Positions 23,444 to 29,842 of a stretch of DNA of 30,891 nt are shown in pieces (the first letter of the stretch is position 1; each line of letters opens with the position of its first letter). Both the position numbers and the translations under genes were made by a program. The notes under the pieces were generated by a model that saw only the letters and a list, made by a program, of their open reading frames with translations, had not been told where the DNA came from and did no database searches. Source of the stretch: a virus. The DNA is taken from the IMG/VR virus record IMGVR_UViG_3300009537_000109, positions 1 through 30,891 of that record. One strand, 5' to 3'.

Positions 23444-25476
23444 GCCGATTTCCCCCGTTAAATACATTTCCCGATGTGACCATTACTGACGATCTGGTCG
23501 TCGGCGACGATGCAACCATCAACGATGACCTCCTGGTCAGCGGCGATCTCACCGTTACCGGGACAGCCACCGTGGGCGGGAGCGCCGTTGTAACCGCTGC
23601 AACTACCGCCGGCGGCGACCTCGGCGGCACGTATCCCAACCCTACCGTGGATCTGAACACCGGCAGGGCTGGCGGACAGACCATCAACGGTGGTGTCGCG
23701 GCGAGCGAAACCCTTGTCATACAAAGCACGGCGCACGCCACGCAGGGGGCCGTGACCATAAAGGCTTCGCAGGCGCTCATCGACGGGGCCGGGCTGGTAT
23801 CCGCGCCCGCAATTGCCTTTGCCTCAGATCCCGACACTGGAATTTATCTGCCCACCGGCGGCACGGGCCGAATAGGGCTTGCTTCCGACGGGGTGGAGAT
23901 ATTCCGCGTGATGGGCGGTGTCAACTGGGGCGTCGCATTCGGCGCACCGGACATATACGGTGCCACGGGCGTCACCGGAAGGACCGACGCATCGATCCTT
24001 ACCGTTCACGGCGGCTCCGTGGGGACGCTGCTGGGGATGCGCATCGTCGCCGACGATTCGTTTACGGCTACCTCGGGTAGCCAGGTTGGGTTACTGGTCG
24101 ATTACGACGCTGACCTTGGATCGGCTGCCCCGCGCGGGTTCGCGCCAACGTCAGGCACGGCGACGTTTCGCGCGTTTAACCTAAACTATCGAATCAACCA
24201 GACCGGCGGCGCGAACGGCAACGTCACGGGACTGTTTCTGAACGTAGTGGAAACCGCAGTCGGCGGTACGCACAATCTCGCAGACCTCCGCGTGGGCAAC
24301 ACGACCAAGTTCCTGGTCGGGTCCGCTGGAAACTTAGGACTCGGCACCGCCACGCCCAACATCGGCGGCAACGGGCTTGCTGCTACGATTAGCTCCGGCA
24401 CTGCCGGCGCGCTAAATCCCGCACGGCTTGAGCTACAAGGTTCCAGGGTCGCCGATGGAACGTTCGCGGTGGTCGACGGTTACCACCAGGCTAACCGCGT
24501 TGGTCGAGTTGCATTCCTTCGAGATGGCGCCGACAATAGCGGCTCACTCGCGCTGCTAACGGCGAATGCGGGCGCGCTTGGCCAGTGGGTTACGATTTCC
24601 GCCACCGGGGCAACAACGCTAGGCGGGCAGGTCGTGTCTGGCGACTCAATAAGTGCCGGTAACCTAACCCTGTCCAGCACCACGCACGCTACCAAGGGGA
24701 AGATTTTCCTCGGCAGCGCGGCAACATCGGCATTCGTCGAGACGACGGATGATCTTGGAGTCGGCACTGCCACGCCTAACATTGGCGGCGACGGACGAGC
24801 GATCACGCTATCCGTGGGCACGTCCGGACACCTAAATCCCGCCCGCCTGGAATTGCAGGGCTCGCGTACCTCGGCGGGCGCTTTTGCGGTATTCGACGCT
24901 TATCACCCCGTTTCTGCCGTGTTGACCCGCGTCGGCCGGATGGCATTTCGACGAGAAGACGCCGACAATTCCAGCTCGTGGGGCGTATTCGTCATGAACG
25001 CGGGCTCTTTAACCGAGCACGTCCGCCTACTAAAGACGGGCGACCTTGGCGTCGGCACGACCGCGCCGAATGCAACTGCTTGGGGTCGCGCGATAACAGT
25101 AAGCGCGGGCGTGGCTGGCGATGTGGACGCCGCGATTGAGGTACAGGGCGCGCGGACCACTAACGCGGCATTCGGGCATTTGGCTTTTCTTCACAAGGCC
25201 AACCTGGTTGCACGGATTACTGGACTCCGGGCGAATAGCTCGGACACGAGCGCGGACATGGCGTTCTTCACCGGCAACGCTGGAGCCCCTGTGGAGCACC
25301 TGCGATTGCTATATACCGGCGTCCTGAAGCTCGGGTCTGCAATGATCACCGCCAACTCAACCGGCACCGTGACCACCGGCAGTCTAGCGCCCGTAAACGT
25401 CGACGTAAAAGCCTGGCTCACAATGCAAGATAACAGCGGCAACACCCGATATCTGCCATTGTACGGTGCGGTATAG
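23440..25476 (+). CDS. Tail-fibre-like protein with three repeats
   Basis: This is a 678-residue, GTG-started protein coupled to the gene before it. The N-terminus (TFPDVTITDDLVVGDDATIN) is a repeated-strand shaft. GGDLGGTYPNPTV and SDPDTGIYLP are motifs common in phage fibres. Three repeats of about 95 residues start near 298, 437 and 534, each opening LG(L/V)GT(A/T)xPN and containing LELQGSR, Val-Gly-Arg/Phe-Leu-Arg and NAG blocks. No S74-type self-cleaving chaperone is evident at the C-terminus, which ends in NVDVKAWLTMQDNSGNTRYL. It is probably a host-binding fibre, alongside the separate tailspike. Confidence 0.8.
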   Translation: MSRFPPLNTFPDVTITDDLVVGDDATINDDLLVSGDLTVTGTATVGGSAVVTAATTAGGDLGGTYPNPTVDLNTGRAGGQTINGGVAASETLVIQSTAHATQGAVTIKASQALIDGAGLVSAPAIAFASDPDTGIYLPTGGTGRIGLASDGVEIFRVMGGVNWGVAFGAPDIYGATGVTGRTDASILTVHGGSVGTLLGMRIVADDSFTATSGSQVGLLVDYDADLGSAAPRGFAPTSGTATFRAFNLNYRINQTGGANGNVTGLFLNVVETAVGGTHNLADLRVGNTTKFLVGSAGNLGLGTATPNIGGNGLAATISSGTAGALNPARLELQGSRVADGTFAVVDGYHQANRVGRVAFLRDGADNSGSLALLTANAGALGQWVTISATGATTLGGQVVSGDSISAGNLTLSSTTHATKGKIFLGSAATSAFVETTDDLGVGTATPNIGGDGRAITLSVGTSGHLNPARLELQGSRTSAGAFAVFDAYHPVSAVLTRVGRMAFRREDADNSSSWGVFVMNAGSLTEHVRLLKTGDLGVGTTAPNATAWGRAITVSAGVAGDVDAAIEVQGARTTNAAFGHLAFLHKANLVARITGLRANSSDTSADMAFFTGNAGAPVEHLRLLYTGVLKLGSAMITANSTGTVTTGSLAPVNVDVKAWLTMQDNSGNTRYLPLYGAV

Positions 25477-25491
25477 TTAAGGAGAATTCAT

Positions 25492-25884
25492 ATGATCGCT
25501 CTAACAGCATCCGTCACTGTTCCCAACATCACTCGAATCAAACTCGCGCGATCACCGTCGTTCGCGGAAGGCGCTACGATTTTGGAGTTCGAGGTACTGT
25601 CAAGCGCCGCTAATAACCGCTCCAAGCGCTACACCGTGGTCGTCCGCAACGGCGGCGGCGATGGCGTCGAGCTGTCAGATACATTAATGGTGAATCCCGC
25701 GCCGCGCGGATTCGGCGACGGGCTCATGGTTTCCAGCGCTTCCCTTGATCTCAGCGGCGGGTCCGACCAGGTAGAGGCCGCATATCGGACGGGCGCCAGT
25801 CGAGGCGCTGCGGTTCGAGCGGTTGAGCAAAAATGCCTCGACCTGGGAATCCTACACAGCAGCCTGGCCGGGACGGTGAGCTAA
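25492..25884 (+). CDS. Unknown beta-rich protein after the fibre gene
   Basis: This 130-residue protein starts at ATG 25492 behind AAGGAG. The first 85 residues alternate in strands (LTASVTVPNITRIKLARSPS, ATILEFEVLS, KRYTVVVRNGGGDGVELSDT). The last 40 are helical (AVRAVEQKCLDLGILHSSLA). The beta-sandwich plan and place after the fibre suggest a fibre-associated or virion protein. It ends one base inside a possible upstream start of the next small gene. Confidence 0.65.
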   Translation: MIALTASVTVPNITRIKLARSPSFAEGATILEFEVLSSAANNRSKRYTVVVRNGGGDGVELSDTLMVNPAPRGFGDGLMVSSASLDLSGGSDQVEAAYRTGASRGAAVRAVEQKCLDLGILHSSLAGTVS

Positions 25885-25898
25885 TGGAGGAGTCGGAG

Positions 25899-26072
25899 AT
25901 GAGGACGGTTATCGACAACTGCACCGCGTGCAGCGACCGCTTGGCGGCAGGTGGCCGCGTGGTGGACGCGGGCGTGGTGTTGATGGCAGTGCAGGGCCTT
26001 AAGGCGCTGTGGACGAAGTTACACCCACCTCAGGCAGCGGAAACTCCGGCGACAACTACCACGGTGGAATGA
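25899..26072 (+). CDS. Small unknown protein at the head of the lysis cassette
   Basis: A frame opens at ATG 25884 (TAATG with the previous stop), but the strong GGAGGAG at 25887-25893 lies 5 bases before ATG 25899 and favours that start, giving 57 residues. The middle (VVDAGVVLMAVQGLKALW) is amphipathic to hydrophobic and may associate with membrane. The tail is Thr-rich. Its stop overlaps the next ATG by four bases. It may be an additional lysis or membrane factor; no family is recognised. Confidence 0.55.
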   Translation: MRTVIDNCTACSDRLAAGGRVVDAGVVLMAVQGLKALWTKLHPPQAAETPATTTTVE

Positions 26073-26335
26073 TGTCACGCACTGATGGCATTATCATTAA
26101 TGGCATCACCGCTGATGACATCAGCGAAATTCATCATCTCCGACGCGACGTAAACGAGCTGCGAGAGCGAGAGCGCGGCGCCGCGAAGCAGTTCGGCGAC
26201 CTGGCCTCCGACCTTCACTCGGTGCTCGCCGACCTGGCCGCCGTGAAGCAGTGGCAAGCCACTTGGGGGTTCATTCTCGGCGGAGGAATCCTCGCGGTGT
26301 TCGCGGCGGTGCTGTCACTGATCGTAAGGAGGTGA
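26069..26335 (+). CDS. XhlA-like coiled-coil/membrane protein, lysis
   Basis: ATG 26069 overlaps the preceding TGA, giving 88 residues. Residues about 18-60 are a charged coiled coil (SEIHHLRRDVNELRERERGA). One C-terminal membrane segment follows at about 64-86 (TWGFILGGGILAVFAAVLSL), ending in Arg-Arg. This is the plan of XhlA-type proteins and some class III holins, which sit in the inner membrane next to holin and endolysin. Its last codons and stop lie inside the 14-nt Shine-Dalgarno of the next gene, so translation of the two is closely linked. Confidence 0.65.
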   Translation: MMSRTDGIIINGITADDISEIHHLRRDVNELRERERGAAKQFGDLASDLHSVLADLAAVKQWQATWGFILGGGILAVFAAVLSLIVRR

Positions 26336-26338
26336 TCC
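26325..26338 (+). promoter_or_regulatory. Full-length anti-16S Shine-Dalgarno before holin
   Basis: TAAGGAGGTGATCC is the complete 14-base reverse complement of the conserved bacterial 16S rRNA 3' end (GGATCACCTCCTTA). Its core GGAGG is 6 bases from ATG 26339. It includes the last codons and the TGA of the upstream gene. Every other site in the window matches 4-7 bases. Confidence 0.85.
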
Positions 26339-26539
26339 ATGGAATGGAACGGTAAAACAATAGGGACCGTTGCATTGGGAATTCTATGCATCGTCGGCGG
26401 CGGCGCGGTTTCCAAGTACCTATCCATTGAAAGCGGCACTGCGCTAATCGGATTCGGCGGGTTCATCCTGGGCATGCTTCGCACGCCACCCGCGTTTTCG
26501 CAGCCCCCGGTGCTGAAAGACGACACGGGGCACAAGTGA
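26339..26539 (+). CDS. Holin candidate
   Basis: This 66-residue protein carries two hydrophobic segments, about residues 6-27 (TIGTVALGILCIVGGGAVSK) and 34-48 (TALIGFGGFILGMLR), joined by a short polar loop, with a basic/polar tail. Size, topology and position directly before the endolysin fit a class II holin, which opens the inner membrane at a set time. Its Shine-Dalgarno is the strongest in the window. The next gene's GTG overlaps its stop. Confidence 0.7.
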   Translation: MEWNGKTIGTVALGILCIVGGGAVSKYLSIESGTALIGFGGFILGMLRTPPAFSQPPVLKDDTGHK

Positions 26540-26970
26540 AAACCGCGCACTTCGCGGTCGATGAATGGGAGTCGAAGCACCCGCTCGCGAAACCCTACCC
26601 GGCCGAATGGATCGAAGACCGCTGGAGGCCACTGGCCGAGACGTTAGAGATAATCCGCGGTGCCGTCGGCGTGACCATCAGCGTGACCCCTAACGGCGGT
26701 TATCGTTCCCCCGCACATAACAAGGCTATCGGCGGGCGTCAGTTTTCGCAACACATGCAGGGACGCGCCGCCGATATCAAGGCCGGTGGCGCCGTCTCTG
26801 CCGAGAAATTACACGCGACGATTGCGCGGCTTTGGGCTAACGGTAAGTTGCCGCGCCTGGGTGGGCTGGGGCTCTATCCGACGTTCGTACACGTCGACGT
26901 GCGCGCGAATGCGATGGGAACAAAGCTGGCGCAGTGGAACGAAGCGAAAACATCAAAGCAGCTTGCGTGA
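26536..26970 (+). CDS. Endolysin, M15-type peptidase
   Basis: This 144-residue, GTG-started enzyme has its zinc motif at residues 71-80 (SQHMQGRAAD; ligands His73 and Asp80) and the third ligand in FVHVDVR (His119; Asp121 adjacent). GGYRSPAHN (55-62) is the conserved substrate loop of the peptidase M15_3 / D,D-carboxypeptidase family. It would cut the peptide stems of peptidoglycan. No signal peptide is present, so release depends on the holin encoded just upstream. Its stop overlaps the GTG of the small HExxH gene. Confidence 0.9.
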   Translation: MKTAHFAVDEWESKHPLAKPYPAEWIEDRWRPLAETLEIIRGAVGVTISVTPNGGYRSPAHNKAIGGRQFSQHMQGRAADIKAGGAVSAEKLHATIARLWANGKLPRLGGLGLYPTFVHVDVRANAMGTKLAQWNEAKTSKQLA

Positions 26971-27260
26971 AGCACTCCCGCGAAATTATGGTCCCCCGGT
27001 GGATCGCCCGCCCCTGGTCGTGGCTGTGGTCGAAAATCAGCGGCTATCGCGTCGACGCCATCACGATCGGATACTGGCGCTACTATCTCACGCCGAATCC
27101 GTCAGACGCCATTCGTCGCCACGAACTGGAACACGTCCACCAAGCCGTCGAGCTGGGCCTGCTGCGATACTGGTACGAGTACACGGTAGAATCGTTAACC
27201 GTCGGCGTGTGGGACAATCGATTCGAGAAGGCCGCGAGGAAAGCGTCGGGCCAGGACTAG
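26967..27260 (+). CDS. Small HExxH metallopeptidase-like protein
   Basis: The frame is open from 26934, but GTG 26967 overlaps the endolysin stop (GTGA), giving 97 residues; ATG 26988 is an alternative. Residues 52-59 read HELEHVHQ, a gluzincin-type HExxH with His52, Glu53 and His56. Glu87 in DNRFEKAAR is placed as the third ligand. The order TIGxW...RRHELEHVHQ...YEYTVE...FExxA resembles DUF4157-like minipeptidases that sit near phage lysis genes. Its substrate is unknown. It may process a cell-envelope or virion protein. Confidence 0.65.
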   Translation: MKHSREIMVPRWIARPWSWLWSKISGYRVDAITIGYWRYYLTPNPSDAIRRHELEHVHQAVELGLLRYWYEYTVESLTVGVWDNRFEKAARKASGQD

Positions 27261-27264
27261 GGCA

Positions 27265-27293
27265 TTGCCAGCGCGGTACATGTCGCGTACCAT
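27265..27293 (+). promoter_or_regulatory. Promoter for the HTH gene with GGTAC/GTACC operator
   Basis: TTGCCA (27265-27270), 17 bases, and TACCAT (27288-27293) make a plausible -35/-10. The spacer contains GGTACATGTCGCGTACC (27275-27291), an inverted repeat GGTAC-N7-GTACC sharing the core of the operators at 403-446 and 27575-27610. The predicted start lies within a few bases of ATG 27302, so the mRNA would be nearly leaderless. Binding by the downstream HTH protein would give autoregulation. Confidence 0.5.
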
Positions 27294-27301
27294 GCACAGG
27301 C

Positions 27302-27559
27302 ATGGACGCCGCCGCGAGATTATCCCGCAACCTTAAGATCGGACGCTTCCGGGTGGCAAATCACCCCCTGCCCAACGCTCTGTACGCGCGTGGGCTGACC
27401 GTTACCGCGTGGGCTAAGGCCAACGGTCTAACACGCGAAAAGGTCCGTTCCTGGTATCTCCTGGGGGCCGGCGGCCGGCGTATACCGGGACTGTGGGCCA
27501 CGCGCTTGTTGCGGGACATGCAGATACCTATGTCGGTCTGGCCCCACGGAGTCAAATAA
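27302..27559 (+). CDS. Small HTH regulator (Cro/CI-like), candidate operator-binding protein
   Basis: ATG 27302 gives 85 residues starting MDAAARLSRNLKIGRF. Residues about 32-53 (LTVTAWAKANGLTREKVRSW) form a Cro/C1-type helix-turn-helix, and the next helix is PGLWATRLLRDMQI. There is no Shine-Dalgarno, and the mRNA may be leaderless as for lambda cI. The gene is flanked on both sides by GGTAC-core operators, the classic arrangement of a phage switch regulator. The length fits a Cro-like protein better than a CI repressor with an oligomerisation domain. Confidence 0.65.
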   Translation: MDAAARLSRNLKIGRFRVANHPLPNALYARGLTVTAWAKANGLTREKVRSWYLLGAGGRRIPGLWATRLLRDMQIPMSVWPHGVK

Positions 27560-27571
27560 ACCGACCTCAGT

Positions 27572-27619
27572 GTTCACGGTACGATTTATCTTGACCAATT
27601 TCGTACCGTGGTCCATAAA
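27572..27619 (+). promoter_or_regulatory. Early rightward promoter with paired operators
   Basis: TTGACC (27591-27596), 17 bases, and CATAAA (27614-27619) form the promoter. CACGGTACGA (27575-27584) and TCGTACCGTG (27601-27610) are perfect 10-bp inverted elements, one upstream of the -35 and one in the spacer. Spacing and content match the leftward promoter at 398-446 element by element. The predicted start is near 27626, at or just before ATG 27628. Confidence 0.6.
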
Positions 27620-27621
27620 CG

Positions 27622-27879
27622 ATGAACATGACTAACACGCGGGAATGTCCGGAATGCGATGCGTTTGGGTGCTTGGACCAGGACACGATCTGCCGCAAGT
27701 GTCGCGGCAGTGGAATGGTAATTTGTGAGGCGTGCAGCGACCGCGACGTGCTGGCCACGTTTTTCGACGATGCGCATGATGCGGCCTGGTGCCTGGCCTG
27801 TGAAACAGCGGCGCGGAATGAGGATCGGGGGGCGCGGCCACTGACGGCGGGGGATGCGGACTGTACGGAGGCTGTATGA
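27622..27879 (+). CDS. DnaJ-type zinc-finger small protein
   Basis: ATG 27622 gives 85 residues; ATG 27628 coincides better with the predicted transcription start and would be leaderless. Four CxxC pairs (Cys9/12, 24/27, 35/38, 57/60) include CRKCRGSG and CPECDAFG, the CxxCxGxG type of DnaJ zinc-finger domains. It therefore probably binds two zinc ions. It is the first gene of the early operon behind the operator-controlled promoter. The exact role is unknown; such proteins can mediate protein contacts or small-scale chaperone activity. It ends in an ATGA overlap. Confidence 0.7.
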   Translation: MNMTNTRECPECDAFGCLDQDTICRKCRGSGMVICEACSDRDVLATFFDDAHDAAWCLACETAARNEDRGARPLTAGDADCTEAV

Positions 27880-28181
27880 CCTACGAAGAATTGCGCTCGT
27901 GGTGCCACGGAGAGATGCGCGCTGCGTGCGACACCGCCATCCACAAGCGAGCCGCCGCCATCCTGAAACTTCTCGACGTGGCGACAATGCCACCGTGGCT
28001 GGCCGATGCAGCCGAGGCCCTCGGCGAGGTTCGCCCGGAGGACGGCGCTCCGCTTGCGCTCAACTGGACGCAGGTAATCGCTGCCATCCACGATCTGCGG
28101 GAGGAGCGCGACGACTGGAAATTGCGGGCCGAGCAGGCCGCCTACCACCACGACTGCTGCCAGAACAGGAGCCACCCATGA
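27876..28181 (+). CDS. Unknown helical early protein
   Basis: ATG 27876 overlaps the preceding TGA, giving 101 residues. The protein is mostly helical (AIHKRAAAILKLLDVATMPP, WLADAAEALG, NWTQVIAAIHDLREERDDWK), with a final Cys/His-containing tail (AAYHHDCCQN). No domain is recognised. It belongs to the coupled early operon 27622-30631. Confidence 0.65.
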   Translation: MTYEELRSWCHGEMRAACDTAIHKRAAAILKLLDVATMPPWLADAAEALGEVRPEDGAPLALNWTQVIAAIHDLREERDDWKLRAEQAAYHHDCCQNRSHP

Positions 28182-28408
28182 ACCAAAACAGCAAACCAGC
28201 GATGAGCCCGCGTAGTAGCCGAATAACCCTGGCTGCGATCACGCTGATACGACGCGCCGGAAGATCCGATCTATGGGACTGGGCGATCCACTATAACGGT
28301 CAATACAGCCACGGAGAGGCCCCGACGCGCGCACTGGCCTGGCTGGAGGCAACGGGCGCAGCTCTCCCGGCGATGCGCTCGGAAGACGACGTGGAGGTAA
28401 CGCCATGA
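28178..28408 (+). CDS. Unknown small early protein
   Basis: ATG 28178 overlaps the preceding TGA and gives 76 residues; the longer open frame from 27854 lies over the previous gene and is not needed. It has a basic start (SPRSSRITLAAITLIRRAGR), a Trp/Tyr-containing strand pair (LWDWAIHYNGQYSHGE) and a helix (APTRALAWLEATGA). No family is recognised. The stop overlaps the next ATG. Confidence 0.6.
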   Translation: MNQNSKPAMSPRSSRITLAAITLIRRAGRSDLWDWAIHYNGQYSHGEAPTRALAWLEATGAALPAMRSEDDVEVTP

Positions 28409-28623
28409 CTCGCGCCGAGGTCGCCGCGTGCAAGTCATTAGTGTGGGCGCTGGAGCGGCTAACTGCCGATGACACGCATCGCATTCACACATACGCATCA
28501 GCCACGGCGCTGCCTCATTCGTGGTGTTCGCGGTGCTCGGCCGAGCTGGCCGGGGAGATCAATGTCTGCAACGGGTGCCGAAGAGAAATTTGTAACGACT
28601 GCCTGAGGGGAGAGCGACGATAA
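28405..28623 (+). CDS. Small three-CxxC zinc protein
   Basis: ATG 28405 gives 72 residues. Cys41/Cys44, Cys55/Cys58 and Cys63/Cys66 make three CxxC knuckles (CSRCSAEL, CNGCRREICNDC), enough for a zinc ribbon or a small treble-clef pair. The N-terminal half is helical. It is the second zinc protein of the early operon. The function is unknown. One base is shared with the next gene (TAATG). Confidence 0.65.
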   Translation: MTRAEVAACKSLVWALERLTADDTHRIHTYASATALPHSWCSRCSAELAGEINVCNGCRREICNDCLRGERR

Positions 28624-29018
28624 TGCCTGACTATAGATCGATGTTTGATTGCGACTGGGTGAGAGCGTGGGACCTCGGGGGCAAGCCCATCACCGTGACC
28701 ATTACGAAGGTTGAGGCGGGCGTCCTCGAAGATCCACGGCGAAAGAAAAAAGACAAGAAACCGATCGTCTGGTTCCAGGGCGCGAAAAAGCCGCTGGCAC
28801 TGAATCGCACCAACAGCAAAACGATCGCCACGCTGTACGGTAACAACACCGAGGCATGGATCGGCAAGGCCATTACGATCTATCCGACTCGGACACAGTT
28901 CGGGAGCGAGGAAGTAGATTGTGTAAGAATCAAGCCCGAGGTGCCGAAGGGCAAGGCGGTTGACATGCCTAACCCCGAGCCGCCCGTTGCGCCTGCTGAA
29001 CCGGGGGCGGCTGTCTAA
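28623..29018 (+). CDS. Conserved phage early protein, probably OB-like
   Basis: This is a 131-residue protein, ATG 28623 with GGGGAG upstream. The pattern YRSMFDCDWVRAWDLGGKPI, TVTITKVEAG, then a lysine-rich loop, VWFQGAKKPLALNRTNSKTI, LYGNNTEAWIGKAITIYPTR and CVRIKPEVP is one I recognise from phage early regions. It is often near recombination nucleases and usually annotated as hypothetical. The strand order suggests an OB-like barrel and perhaps a DNA-binding partner. The C-terminal 20 residues are Pro/Ala-rich. It lies two genes upstream of the RecE-like nuclease. Confidence 0.75.
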   Translation: MPDYRSMFDCDWVRAWDLGGKPITVTITKVEAGVLEDPRRKKKDKKPIVWFQGAKKPLALNRTNSKTIATLYGNNTEAWIGKAITIYPTRTQFGSEEVDCVRIKPEVPKGKAVDMPNPEPPVAPAEPGAAV

Positions 29019-29842
29019 TGCATGCTTATCCGTTTCACGCACTTGAGACCACGAAGCTCGGATGGTCCCACTTGCCCGAGTCAAGCATGAACACTGAAGC
29101 CTCTCCCCGAATGGTTGTGTGGTTTTCCTGTGGCGCGGCGTCCGCCGTGGCCGCGAAACTGGCAGTTGAGAAGTATGGCGACCGTTGCGAGGTTGTGTAC
29201 TGCGACACGATGGCGACGGAGCACCCTGACAACCAGCGATTCTTTAACGATGTTCAGATGTGGATAGGTTGCCCCATAAAAATGATCCGATCCGAGAAGT
29301 ACGGAACCATTGACGATGTGTTCGAGCGCGCGCGGTATATGTCTGGGATTGCAGGCGCTCGTTGCACGACTGAATTGAAAAAGCTGCCCCGTGTCGCCTA
29401 TCAACGCGAATCGGATACACACATTTTTGGATACACCTTGGGTGAAGAAAAGAGGGCGGCATCCTTTGAGGACAACAATCGGTCCCTGCACGTCGAGTGG
29501 ATTTTGATTGAACAAGGCGTCAGCAAAGACAAGTGCCTGGAACTGTTGTCCACCGCTGGGATCAATCTCCCGGCCATGTACGCTCTCGGGTTCGATCACA
29601 ACAACTGCCTTGGTTGTGTAAAGGCCACGAGTCCCGGCTACTGGAATCGTGTTCGCAGGCACTTCCCTGAAACGTTCGCCAAGCGAGCTATGCAGTCCAA
29701 GAATCTTGGGATACGGCTGGTGCGCATCAAAAACGTTCGCCGTTTCCTTGAAGAACTGCCACCCGACGCCGACGCGCCGGACGATGACATTGAATGTGGG
29801 CCTGTTTGTCAGACCCCTGCAACGGAATCGGAGGGAGCGTAA
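29018..29842 (+). CDS. PAPS-reductase-like PP-loop protein
   Basis: ATG 29018 shares a base with the preceding stop (TAATG), giving 274 residues; ATG 29088 is an alternative. The PP-loop reads SCGAAS at 37-42 behind a VVWF strand, where bacterial PAPS reductases have SGGxDS. Then YCDTMATEHPDNQRF (cf. DTG..FPET), GARCTTELKK, and NNCLGCVKATSPGYWNRVRR, a CxxC motif that could bind metal. The protein should bind adenosine nucleotide and activate or transfer a sulphur- or adenylate-linked group. The phage substrate is not known. It is coupled to the nuclease gene downstream. Confidence 0.8.
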   Translation: MHAYPFHALETTKLGWSHLPESSMNTEASPRMVVWFSCGAASAVAAKLAVEKYGDRCEVVYCDTMATEHPDNQRFFNDVQMWIGCPIKMIRSEKYGTIDDVFERARYMSGIAGARCTTELKKLPRVAYQRESDTHIFGYTLGEEKRAASFEDNNRSLHVEWILIEQGVSKDKCLELLSTAGINLPAMYALGFDHNNCLGCVKATSPGYWNRVRRHFPETFAKRAMQSKNLGIRLVRIKNVRRFLEELPPDADAPDDDIECGPVCQTPATESEGA

